DNA of 64,000 nucleotides, taken from Lyophyllum atratum (Eukaryota; Basidiomycota; Agaricomycetes; Agaricales; Lyophyllaceae). Positions 25,007 through 34,700 of this stretch are shown one piece after another. The notes beneath the pieces are model-generated. The model made no database searches. It had not been told where the DNA came from and was given only the letters and a program-made list of their open reading frames with translations. Position 1 is the stretch's first letter. Each line of letters opens with the position of its first letter. The position numbers and the translations under genes are program-made. Where the stretch lies: assembly GCA_014905825.1 (NCBI GenBank), contig JACGCN010000007.1, positions 682,001 through 746,000 on the forward strand, in the 5' to 3' direction.

Positions 25007-25348
25007 ATGAAATTCTCTTCTGCCATCCTTTTCACCCTCCCCGTCGTCCTCGCCAGCTGGACCGCTATGGCTGCCCCAGGGTCAGAACACAAGGCTCACC
25101 AGTCTCACAAGACTGTTGAGGGCCGCGATCTTGCGCGCCTCACCGCGAGCAACCTCGTGGCGCGTCACGCCGCGGAGTGGGATATTTACCAGAGGGACTT
25201 CGAGCCTGAGACGCTTGTTGCCCGACGTGCCTGCAAGACCTCCAAGGATTGTGAGTTGACAGCCGTCTTCGTCTTGCCCCGTTCTCGATGCTAATTCCTT
25301 GCTCCCTCAGGTCTTGGCATGATCTGCATCAACAACGTCTGCCAATAA
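25007..25348 (+). CDS. Small secreted cysteine-rich peptide precursor, 93 residues
   Basis: Exons 25007-25250 and 25311-25348 with a 60-bp intron. The N-terminus MKFSSAILFTLPVVLASWTA is a clear signal peptide, with cleavage likely after AMA. A propeptide of about 50 residues follows and ends at a dibasic VARR (residues 71-74), a site suited to a Kex2-type protease. The remaining 19 residues carry all four cysteines of the mature part, in the pattern C-x5-C-x4-C-x4-C (residues 76, 82, 87, 92). The intron splits the second cysteine codon. This is the build of a processed, disulphide-bonded extracellular peptide; whether it acts as a signal, effector or antimicrobial cannot be told. An in-frame ATG at 24953 is less likely because it would bury the signal peptide. 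Confidence 0.8.
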
Positions 25349-25774
25349 ACGACTACTCGTCGATGGAAAGTGGTGAGTAAACTTTTATTTTGTTTCAATG
25401 CTACAGGAAGTTGAGATTGTGCCTCCAGGTTCCACTAGTAGTGGTACAGAATGGTCGATAGTCAGTGTATATCTGTGATCGCATTGTAACTGGTGGAATA
25501 ATGAGCGTTGTGTCGCCGCCATGTCCTGCACTGAGTCTTAAGCGCATACGCCGGGAGCGCCGAGCGCTAACCACTGCATCATTCTACAGTACGCATGAAA
25601 ACACGCTCTGGCTCTACACCATGAAGTTGGCAAGCGGGTTTCCTTGTCCAGATGTTCGCATCTCGACTTAAGTTGACCGACGCACCCAGGCGGAAAAGGC
25701 ATAAGAACACCTCTATTCAAACTATGATTTCTAGAGCCGGTCTCTTCACAACACACAACCGTCCGATTATCACC

Positions 25775-26025
25775 ATGAAATTCTCTTTTGCCATCCTTTT
25801 CACTCTCCCTGTCGTCCTCCCTCGTGGCGCGTCATGTCGCAGAGTGGGAGATTTAACAGAGTTTCGAGCCTGAGACGCTTGTTGCCCGACGCATAGGCAC
25901 CAAATGCAAGAAATCCAGGAATTTTGAGCTGATAACCGTCTTCGTCTTGCCATATTCTCAATGCTAAGTCCTTGCTCCCCTCAGGTTTTGACGGTCAGGG
26001 ATGCGTCAGTGGCACCTGTAAATGA
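25775..26025 (+). pseudogene. Broken tandem copy of the secreted cysteine-rich peptide gene
   Basis: The signal peptide is kept (MKFSFAILFTLPVVL), but about 90 bp of the pro-region are missing and the frame shifts at the junction, reaching a stop at about 25854. The intron donor GTGAG has become TTGAG. The DNA downstream still encodes a four-cysteine tail, TKCKKSRN, then GFDGQGCVSGTCK, ending TGA at 26023-26025. The residues between the cysteines differ almost completely from the intact copy. As it stands it cannot make the peptide. Confidence 0.75.
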
Positions 26026-26251
26026 ACCATGGCTCGTTGACGGAAAGTGGTGAGTAGATTTTATTTTGTTCCATCGCTACAGGGAGCTGAGATTGTGTCT
26101 TCAGGTTGCGCTAGTGGTACAGAATGGTCGATAGTCAGTGTATATCTGTGACTGCATTTTACCTGGTGGAATAAATCAACGTTGTGTCGCCGCCGTGTCC
26201 CGTACTGAGTCGCAAGCGCATAAGCCGGGAGCGCCGAGCGCCAACCATGCA

Positions 26252-26680
26252 TGGGATACGCGTTCTCGTTCCACACAGTCAAGTTACCAAGAGCTTTAAC
26301 AAATCGGCAATTTCGCTACCGTTGAGTCCAAGATGTCAGAGTCACTGCAAGAGCTGGCCCCCGATCAGTAGCCCCACGTTTGTCCTGAGAAATTAAACAC
26401 GCCATAGGTATCGTTGATTCATCCACCACCACCTTCGAGTCACCACCGCAGCGCTCATTCTCTGTTTTGGACTTCGTTTTGCGTTCGATTCCGACTGCTT
26501 TACTGAGATCCAGGGGTATTTGTCACCTGTCTTCCCTCCGTTCCTCTTTGCGTGGTCTTACGACGTCACTTTTTTCAATGAGGATTCCAGTTTATTAAGA
26601 GGATAGCAAGTACGATGCGATAGATAAGCAAGAGTCCCAAAAACAAAGGGAAAAAAGGGTGCCGTCCAAGAGATATCCGT
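26252..26680. other. Intergenic between the peptide duplication and the RING ligase 3' end
   Basis: About 430 bp after the duplicated unit, holding the 3' flank of the minus-strand RING gene. A CT-rich stretch is present near 26500-26560. No gene seen. Confidence 0.4.
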
Positions 26681-28516
26681 CTATGACTTGAAAATGCGGA
26701 GAAGTCGAGCCTCAGTGACAATCCTTGTCCGGCATAAGGGGCATTCCCTCGAACTCGCCATGACGAGGTCTGAACACCCTCGGCACATGGCCAGGTGACT
26801 AGATAAGATTTCACAATCATTACTGGTGCTTCTAAGCAGCATAAAGGTACGAACCCGCAATCGACAATAGCAATGTTAGCCTCGTCGTCTTGACAGATCA
26901 CACACAGACCAGTGCGCTCCAGATCTGCGGCAGTTCCGCGAGGCTTTGGAGGTGTCCGCGGAGGTATTGACGACGGTGCGGGTGAGGATCCCGAGGCATG
27001 CTCCTTCTCAGTTTCACCTCGTGTGCCTTCATCCTTATGCTGATCACCATCGCCAGATTCGGCCTGTTGCTCAGCCTTGATCCTCTCCTCTCGCTCTCTC
27101 TGCGCACGACTATGCTCCTCCAGCATCTCTCTCTGCCGCTCAATCCGCTCCGCTTCCTCCGCTTCCTCTTGCGCTCGCTGACGATCGCGATCGCGCCTCT
27201 CATCCTCCACCAGCACCTTCACCTTTGCGACGAGTTCACCCTTCTCCAGGATCATCCCAGCGTTGACGTGGTTCGTGAATAGAATAGATTTCAGCGCGCC
27301 GATGGACAAAGACCCAATCTCCTGTATGGGCATGTCCAGCAGTTGATCAAGAGTAGGAGGGGTTACTGCAGGTGGCGGCGCTGCCGTGGCGGCACGGGGC
27401 CGCGGCGGAGTCTGGCTGGCGTTCGAGTGGTGGAGGTTATCATGGGAGCGCGCCGCAGATGGGCGTTGGTACTGCGGGTATCCTTGATGCTGCGGACGCG
27501 ACGCTTGTGGAGGAACTGGGGGTGGTGGGACTGTAGAATGGGAACCCTGAGGATGCGAAGGATATTGGGTATTTGGGTATGACTGAGGGTGATGTGGCGA
27601 GTGGTTGTAAGGTCGTGAACGTGGCGGCACCTGAGATGACTGATGAGGGTATGCTTGGTGTGGAGGTGGGCCTGGGGGAGGTGCATATTGGCGTTGATGA
27701 TGGTGGGGCGGTGTGTCAGGAGCAAGATCTGGCCGAGGGAAGGCGGCTGGGCGCGAATTAACTGGACGGGGAGGCGGAGGTGGAGTCGGGGTATGAGAGC
27801 TCTGGCCTGGGCGGGAGAATAGTCGAGAGCGGGTATGCGAGGTCGACCTGTTTGGGACAGAATACTTCCTGTAATAGTTCTGAAAGGTGTGTGATAGGTT
27901 TCCCGCACAAAATGTAGAATTCTGAACAAACCTCATTATCTCGTGGAAGACATCCTTCCCGATTCTAATGTCCCAAGATGAGATCGCACAGGACCTGAAA
28001 ACTATGGTGCGACAACTCACCCTCGCCCTCAACATTCCGTCAATCAAGTCATCCTTTTCCACTGCACGATCGATCTTGATATTATACGCGTCGACATATT
28101 TCTTCAATTTCGACAGTGGCATCGCTTTGAGGATCCCTTTGCCCGCAGCGGTGACTGTTCATTTGTGTCCCATATTGGTAAAAAGTCCTCCTTCACTCTG
28201 GGAAAGACGCACCATTGAGAAACTCTATGCAAAATGCACAGACATGCATGGAATCGTAGCCAGCTTCTTGACCACCACGCGGCATCATGGCCTGATAGTC
28301 GGAGCAGTTGTGGCAGTACGAGTAACCTGTAAGGCACATAGACGATCCCATCGGGCTATGTTCTCGCGAGCAACCTGACCACCTACCACAATGATTACAC
28401 TTCCGTGACCGACTGAGGAACATATTGAATTCTTTGTTGCACTTCCTACAGGAGTCGCCCGAGTCCACTGAAGGAGGCGGTCCGCTCAACAGCGGAAGGC
28501 CACGCACCTCTGACAT
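26681..28516 (-). CDS. RING-type E3 ubiquitin ligase with FYVE-like finger and two SAP-like segments (CARP/rififylin-like)
   Basis: Predicted ubiquitin ligase. In order: an N-terminal FYVE-like zinc finger (SCRKCNKEF, RKCNHC, GYSYCHNCSDYQ, VCAFC) split by an intron; a SAP-like helix pair (MPLSKLKKYVDAYNIKIDRA); a long linker rich in Pro, His and Ser; a second SAP-like segment (LSIGALKSILFTNHVNAGMI); a coiled coil rich in Glu and Arg (about 26.99-27.2 kb); and a C-terminal C3HC4 RING (LCVICQDDEANIAIVDCG, HLAMCRGCSDLVM, ECPLCRTRI) ending LLRIFKS at TAG 26681-26683. An intron splits the RING just before its histidine. The domain order matches animal CARP1/CARP2 (RNF34, RFFL), which ubiquitinate signalling proteins at endosomal membranes; the linker differs. 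The start at 28516 (MSEVRGLP) is the ATG nearest the finger, but the frame is open to 28708. Confidence 0.85.
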
Positions 28517-28918
28517 GCTGAAGAAGAATAAGAGAAGTTGGAGAACGCCTAGTACACCCTTTATGTACTGGCCGAGCCAGAGAAAGTCGCGGAATGTTCG
28601 ATGGGTATCTGTAAGCAAGCATCTTCTACCCCCGGTGGCTGTGCCTGACAAGGACTGATCATAACGATCCCATTGATGTGGACAGAGCAGCCGTAAGATG
28701 CAAGTCACAATTACAAGTGGTTACTAGTGCGGTATTGTAAAATACAAAAGACAAAGGTTACAGCCCCATGTAACTTGACATGGATCGCTCTGCCGCATGA
28801 TTGCTGAGCTCAGGACGGAGAATTGCATTCGAACAACTGCAATGGAATACAACAACAGTTTGAACCGAGAAGTCAGCTGAAAGCGAGCGGTGATAGGGAA
28901 GAGAGTGAATGACCACGT
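28517..28918. other. Promoter region of the RING ligase gene
   Basis: About 400 bp between the ligase start and the stop of the DUF6593 gene, both on the minus strand. It must hold the ligase promoter. The ligase frame stays open to 28708 without another convincing start. Confidence 0.35.
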
Positions 28919-29546
28919 TTACTCGTCCTCGCGCAATTTCTCAATATACACAAACGAGACGAGAATCGCGTCTGCGATATGTTCTCCAGCCGATAGAATT
29001 TCTAGGAACGGGCTTCGGGATGGTGAGAAGCAGGTCTGCCCTCTAGGGTGGAAACGAGCAATAGGGGTCTGTGTGGCGTTGTGGGCCGTTAACTGAGAGC
29101 ACGGTTAGGAAGCGCGCCGCCCACGTCATTTTCAAAGCTCACCTCGGGGGCCATTGTGCCAAGCTTCCACCTGTACTGGCGACCATCGGGTGCAACAAAT
29201 ACTCGATCGCTAGTATCCGGTTGAAAGGTTGCGTTACACTCACGGAAGTGGCTTCTTACCTACCACGCCACCCCCAACCTTCCTTCTTGAAAAAGGATCT
29301 AGTTCTCATTTCTCTACCATGAAAGCGCAACACCGAGGAGCGGAGGGTCTTCCACTCGATCTGCGCCAGATGGCCAAATGTGTCGCGCATGGTAGTGTTG
29401 AAAAGGGCGTCGTTCTGTAGGATACGACAAATGGTTGTTGTCCGACCGAATGTCTTCGAACTGGTTTGGACTTTGTAAATGGCTTGACCGTCTGGGCTAT
29501 GGAAGGTGGAGTTGAAGGGCGAGGCGCCCGAGAGGTAGAGTTGCAT
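28919..29546 (-). CDS. DUF6593-type protein
   Basis: Starts MQLYLSGASPFNSTFHSPDG and continues QAIYKVQTSSKTFGRTTTIC, the typical opening of a very large basidiomycete family usually annotated DUF6593. Exon 1 ends near EGWGWRG. Exon 2 gives DRVFVAPDGRQYRWKLGTMA, then a GTGAGC donor. The last exon gives TPIARFHPRG and ends LSAGEHIADAILVSFVYIEK with TAA at 28919-28921. The length of about 180 residues is normal. No enzymatic role is known; the fold is expected to be lipocalin- or tubby-like by family descriptions, which is inference. Two introns. Confidence 0.82.
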
Positions 29547-30405
29547 TGTCCACTAGAGTTGGATTGAAGTTACCTGTACTCGGATATCTCTACCTTAGCG
29601 CTTCTTATACTGGCGCTTTGGAAGGGTTGTGAAAACCACACATGAGGTGTGAGACAGACAACGGTACAGACCCCGAATTCTTGGAGCCAGATTGCCCGCT
29701 ACAGTACTTGTCTCAGACTTGTTGTGGGCTCTCTAGATCAAAGCAGCACAAAGCTGAACAATAGATTCGTTGATAGATTGGTGACCAGACTTGATTTCCC
29801 CAAACTCGGATACGCGGGCGATGTCCATTTACTCTTCGAATGAAACAGTAGACCCGGTCGGATGAGAAAAGGGAGTCAAAAGAAAGCACAGGAAGGCACG
29901 CAGCATGGAAGGGGCGTGTTTTCCATAAATCCGACATGGCTGCACAGCAGCACGGTTTGGCTCTGGCAAATGGTGTCGAAAGATGGCGGTGTCTCCAAAA
30001 GAATAATTCCGATCAGGCTCGGGGCGGACATGGTTCTCAGGACGCGTAATGAGTCGCGACATAGTGTGGCGAGAAGAAAAGTTGCGCAATCTCTTGATCG
30101 CATAATTCGCTGGAAATGTGGGTAAACAAGAAATTCCATATACTCCGCATGAGTATGCAATAGCGATGCGTACTCCTGCGCTCAATGATGCGCGTTGCTG
30201 TCGTCTGGTACTTAAATACTAGCGTTGGATTTTATACAGTCATTTACAAGTAACAACATTCAGCTTTCAAAAGATCTTTCGTCGTGAACATCGACTGTTT
30301 ACCTTCACAGGTATGCGCGTTGCGGTGGGGATTCATCATGACCTAGTGCGCAAGTGACCGGGCCTTTGGTGAAGTATAAGGGAAGGTATTATAGAATGTA
30401 ATAGT
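29547..30405. other. Intergenic, left flank of the retrotransposon
   Basis: Contains the promoter side of the DUF6593 gene. A minus-strand frame at 29829-30185 is open for 118 codons, but its composition is not convincing and it matches nothing I know. Confidence 0.35.
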
Positions 30406-30409
30406 ACGG

Positions 30410-30586
30410 TGGAGGCCGTTGGGCTCTCCGACCGACCTGGGCGAACGCCGAAACTGCTAAGTGCCCGAAAGGCGAGGAGAAGGTGGGAAACCGATGCAAA
30501 TGAGTGACAGCGTAGGTAATGACAGTGGGTCTGCTATGGTAAGGTGCTTGGGTCTCCGCTCGGCTGGCTCCGCCAGCACAGCCACA
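30410..30586 (-). repeat. 3' LTR of the retrotransposon
   Basis: 177 bp, starting TGGAGGCCGTTGGG and ending CCGCCAGCACAGCCACA on the plus strand. It is identical base for base to 37925-38101. The short length and TG...CA ends are normal for fungal elements. Confidence 0.95.
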
Positions 30587-30600
30587 TCTGCCCCCCTCCA
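30587..30600 (-). other. Polypurine tract for plus-strand priming
   Basis: On the minus strand the bases directly before the 3' LTR read GGAGGGGGGCAGA, almost all purine. This is where the retrotransposon RNase H leaves the primer for second-strand synthesis. Its position next to the LTR supports the element borders. Confidence 0.8.
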
Positions 30601-30758
30601 AGAGAGCGGGCGTCCCGACCGCTCAAGGTCCTCTTGTCCGAAGCCTCATCGTGAACGCGTACTCGCGCCGCTCAATCTACCACCCAGCAACACGTATCGT
30701 GGACGTGACTGATGACCGGGGAAGTATCAGTATACCCGTGTCGTGAGGGATATACTGT

Positions 30759-31223
30759 TTAGGGAGCGTCCCCAGACGTCGTTCGTGGGTCGGTGAACAG
30801 GACGTCTAACATCTTCTCTTCGGCGTCGGCAATGTCGAGGTCCTCTTGTGTCGGTGTGATGCTCTCTCGTGGGTTGAGGAGGTCGAGGGGCGTGTTTCGG
30901 AGGGTTATGTAGTGACGCATTCTGCGAGAGTGTGTTAAGCCCTTAAGCGCGATTCCGCTTGTTGTGCAGAGGGAGAATGAATTAGAAGACTTAGCGTAGA
31001 TTATTCGTGGTTTGGACCACTTTGGTGCAATCTTATTAACGGATTTATGATTGAAATCGGAGGCGGAATCGTAGACTTGGACCAAGTCCCCGATTTTGAA
31101 AGTGGTGATAGGTGATGTTTTGTCAAAGGATTCTTTGCGACGATCGGCGTCTTCGAGCGCACGTAGGTGTGCGTCAAAGCGGAAGGCTTCGGATAGGGTG
31201 AAGTTGGTATGTACATCTGTCAT
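30759..31223 (-). CDS. C-terminal part of pol, cut off by the nested insertion
   Basis: 155 codons beginning at an ATG by chance, in the reading phase that pol would have without the inserted transposon. It contains an integrase C-terminal module: IGDLVQVYDSASDF, VNKIAPKWSKPRIIYAKSS and a region ending THSRRMRHYITL, which resembles the GPY/F module of gypsy integrases. An acidic tail follows. On its own it has no known activity. Confidence 0.8.
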   Translation of the reverse strand: MTDVHTNFTLSEAFRFDAHLRALEDADRRKESFDKTSPITTFKIGDLVQVYDSASDFNHKSVNKIAPKWSKPRIIYAKSSNSFSLCTTSGIALKGLTHSRRMRHYITLRNTPLDLLNPRESITPTQEDLDIADAEEKMLDVLFTDPRTTSGDAP

Positions 31224-31280
31224 GGTTGTGGGTTGTGTTGTGGTTGAAGGAGGGTTATCGGGTCTGAACTTGAGGCCGAA

Positions 31281-31798
31281 TACTGTAGTATTTCGACCGA
31301 GTGTTCAGGTCACGCGTCACGGAGGGTCGTGAACTGAACACTTTTGCTACCTGTCACGGCTCACGGTCAGCCGTGAACACTTGTAAAATTAAGACAAAAA
31401 AGGATTTTTTTTCGGGCTGCAGGCGCTACTACAAAATGCACCCTCCTAGGGACTGTGAAGAGACAGGCGGAACATGTGAGGCAGGATTCTGCTAGATTAT
31501 TCATTGCACCACCAGCTCACCAGGCTAATGTTTTTGAATCACTTATCAATGCTGATCAATGATCATTATATCACATATCAATTATTGATTTTGCAACTAC
31601 CTGAATGCCTGGAAATCTTAATCCATATTCAGGCTGACACTAGGCTACGTAGTCCTTAGAAAGACAATGTGAACACTTCTGCAAAAATGAACACTTTCAA
31701 CCTCGTCACGGATCATCCCTACTCGTGAACAGTCAGCCCAATGAACACTATAGGTCACGCGTCACACCCTGTGAACACTTGGTCGAAATACTACAGTA
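31281..31798. mobile_element. Non-autonomous DNA transposon (MITE) flanked by TA, inserted in pol
   Basis: Terminal inverted repeats are 31283-31307 and 31772-31796. Both read CTGTAGTATTTCGACC from the ends inward, then AGTGTTCA after one mismatched base. The duplicated target is TA at 31281-31282 and 31797-31798, as for Tc1/mariner-type transposases. The element is 514 bp and has no useful open frame, so it would depend on a transposase made elsewhere. Inside are several copies of GAACACTT near both ends and GGTCACGCGTCAC at about 31309 and 31753. Taking out the element with one TA leaves the pol reading phase intact, an independent check on the borders. Confidence 0.88.
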
Positions 31799-34700
31799 GT
31801 AGTTCGCGTGGGGTGGAGTTAAGGGTGGGTAGGATTCTGTCGTTGAGTTGGCGGATTGCCTCGTCAAAGTGGTCTGGCCAATTGCTGGGGATGGATGTGG
31901 GGTCGACATCGATTTCGTCGACGATGTTGTCGTGGTCTGGGGCGCAGAGTCTCTTGAGTCGGCCTAGAAGGAGTTTGTTGGCGTTTTCGATGAGACCATT
32001 CACCCACGGTGCGTATGCCGCCGTTGTTATGTGGGTGATGTCGAGTTCGTCGCAGAACTCGTCAACTTCGTTGTTATCGAAATGTCTACCGCCATCAGCC
32101 ATGAATGTATCGGGTCTGGCATAGTCGAGGGCGATTCTTCGGAGGGATGCTACTGTGGTTTTGCCGGTGCCTGCTGTCTTGAGCTTGGTGGGCCATACAT
32201 AGCTAGAATAGGCGTCAATATATAGGCCCACTGTCTTGAATCCGCCTTTCCCTGCTGGTAAGGATAGGTAGTCGCCGGCGATGAGCGCGAATGGTTTTGA
32301 GCGGCGTATGGGTTGTAGGGCGGAGTTGCGAGATGCTGGGCCGAAGGATTTGCATTTGGGGCATTCCAGCTGGGCCTGTCGTGCGTCAGTATACATACCC
32401 GGCCAGAAGTACCGGTCCCGAAGGTGGAGTTGGATGTGCTCTGGGCCGAAACATCCGTTAGCAAGGTGGGTTACGAGTGCTTGGTCGAAGCCATCTGCAC
32501 TGGGTATGCATTCGGTCCGGTTGACACGGTCGTCTTGTTTGGTGCTGACTTTCCAGAGTTTGCCGTCCTCTATCATAAAGTCCCTGGCGCGGTGTGCGAA
32601 CTTCCGCTGGTCGGATGGAGTATCACTTTGCGTTTGTCCTAGTAGGTGTCGAACAATGGGTCGGAAGAAGATGTCGTCCTCAAAGCGCGTCTCGAGTGGG
32701 TGTCTAGGGCTGGGGACGTCGTTGATACTCAAGATGTCGTTGATAATCCCTTTGGACGCCTCCCAGTTGGGGAGGACTGACCAGTTTGACCCGTCTTTGC
32801 TCGTGCGTTCGCGGTCCTCCCACATGCGGCTTAGGCCGTCCGCTACCGGGTTGTCGACACCTGGGCGGTGTCGGATGGAAATGATATTGTGAGCGAGTAT
32901 CATTTCTTTCCAGCGGCTATGGTGGACACTCATCTTTTCCTGAACCAGGCAATCTCGTAGCGCTTTGCAATCCGTTTCGATTTCGATTGGTGATCCGTAG
33001 ATGTACGGTGCGAATTCGTCCAGGCTTAGCTTGAGCGCCGCGAACTCAAGGAGGAATGGTTCGTACTTTTCCTCGCTCCTGGACGTGCGTTTTGAACAGT
33101 AGCTGACGGGGTGCCATCTGGTGATCTCTTTGCCGGTGTTGTCCACCGATGTGAAGGGTTGGGAGAGGAATCCTGCGAAGCCTGTCATACAGCCGTCAGT
33201 GGTGACACGGAACGGTCTCCCATCATACTGTGGTGGACGTAGTAGGGGTTCCTCGGAGAGTAGGCATTTCAATGTAACGAATGCCTTCTGTTGTTCGGGG
33301 CCCCATTTGTCCTTGAGCGACGCGGCTGAGAGGGCTCTCTTGTATGCTCCTTTCCGGACTCGCCAGTTGCTGCTTGGTGCTTCGACTTTGATGTCTCTGG
33401 TAAGGTCAGTTAGTGGGGCGGCGATCCTAGCGTAGTTTGCTATGAGTCTTCTGAAGTAGTTAGTTAGGCCTAGGAATCCCAGGAGTTGTTGCGCCGTCTC
33501 GGGGCGTGGCCAATTAACCACCGCTCCGACTTTGTCGAGGTTCGGTCGGATTCCTTGGGGTCCCACCATCGCACCCGCGAACAGGACATCCGTTTGAAAG
33601 AGCTTCGTTTTGGCCGGTGCGAGTGAAAGTTTCCGTGTCCGACATCGTTCGAAAAACTTGCCCAAGTTAGCGAGTTTCTTGTCGAATTCGTCTCCTGGTA
33701 GGCAGATGTCGTCCATCCAGTTGACTAGTTCCCTGCCGATCATGTCATCTAGTGCGATTGAGATCATCTCGCAGAATGTCGCTGGGGCGCCCGTGAGGCC
33801 AAAAGGCATCCTTAGGTATACGTAGTATCCTCGGCCTTCAACGTAAAATGCCACATATGGTACCGAGTCGTCGTCGAGTGCAATCGCATAGTATCCAGCT
33901 GCTAGGTCAATAACGCTGGCCCATCGGTGTCCTGCTGCAAACTCGTGTTTGGCCTTGAGGTCACCAGCTGGGAACGGGGGTACCTGTGTGGCTTTGTTAA
34001 GTGCGTTGAAAGCATGACAGACGCGCCACTTAGTTTTGACTTTGTGAGGTACAGCGCCCTCGACCGCCTCCAGTAGCGCCTCTGTTGTCTCGCCTGGTTC
34101 CATTACTTGTTCCCAGAATGGTGGCATGCCGTTCCGTATGCACTCGGCGTTGACGCTTCTGAGGATTTCGACGCGGGTTAGTCCGGTTTTGCCTGCTTCT
34201 TTGGGTGCTAAGTTCGTGCTGTTGAGGGCTTTTATGAATGTGCCCGGGACTTTCTGGATTATGTACGATTTCTCCATGTCGTCCAGGATTTCGTTGAACC
34301 AGGATTTCTGGGCTTCGGTGATGGGGCGTTGGTTGATCCTCGTTGGGAATTTCACGTCCGGCTTGATGTTGAGTTTGTGTTTATACCAGTCGACTGGGAG
34401 TACCTCGCTGAGGGAGAGCGCGAAAACATCAGCATACTCCCGGACTAGGCTGCGTACTTGTTCGCGTTGTCCCTCCGTTAGGTCTGGGCCAATGTCGATC
34501 TTTTGAAGGATCTCTTCGACTCGTGTTTCGGAGAATGGGTCCTGAGTCCGAGGTGATGTACCGTCTCCACGGTTGATGGCGAAGTCTTCGGTTTGGGCCC
34601 CATTGATCGCGTGAACATCGGCCTCGTCCGGTGTGTCATCCCCTACTGCCTCTCGGGCCATGTCGCGCAGTGTGTCGATTTTGTTCTTGAGCTGTTTGAT

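Larger units (their letters stand above)
24855..26251. repeat. Tandem duplication carrying the secreted-peptide gene
   Basis: Unit 1 is about 24855-25580 and unit 2 about 25625-26251. Promoter, leader, coding region, intron and about 200 bp of 3' flank all recur. Shared landmarks include GGTCTCTTCACAACACACAA before each ATG, GGTACAGAATGGTCGATAGT downstream, and GGGAGCGCCGAGCGC at each end. The start codons are 768 bp apart while the 3' flanks are about 679 bp apart, showing that unit 2 lost about 90 bp inside the coding region. Confidence 0.85.

Noticed and set aside
28425..28658. Plus-strand gene opposite the RING ligase
   Set aside because: Antisense of the FYVE-like finger exon; no splice logic or family resemblance.
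31301..31495. Transposase remnant in the nested element
   Set aside because: The 64-codon frame has no DDE or DNA-binding motif; the element is too short and its inner sequence consists of repeats.
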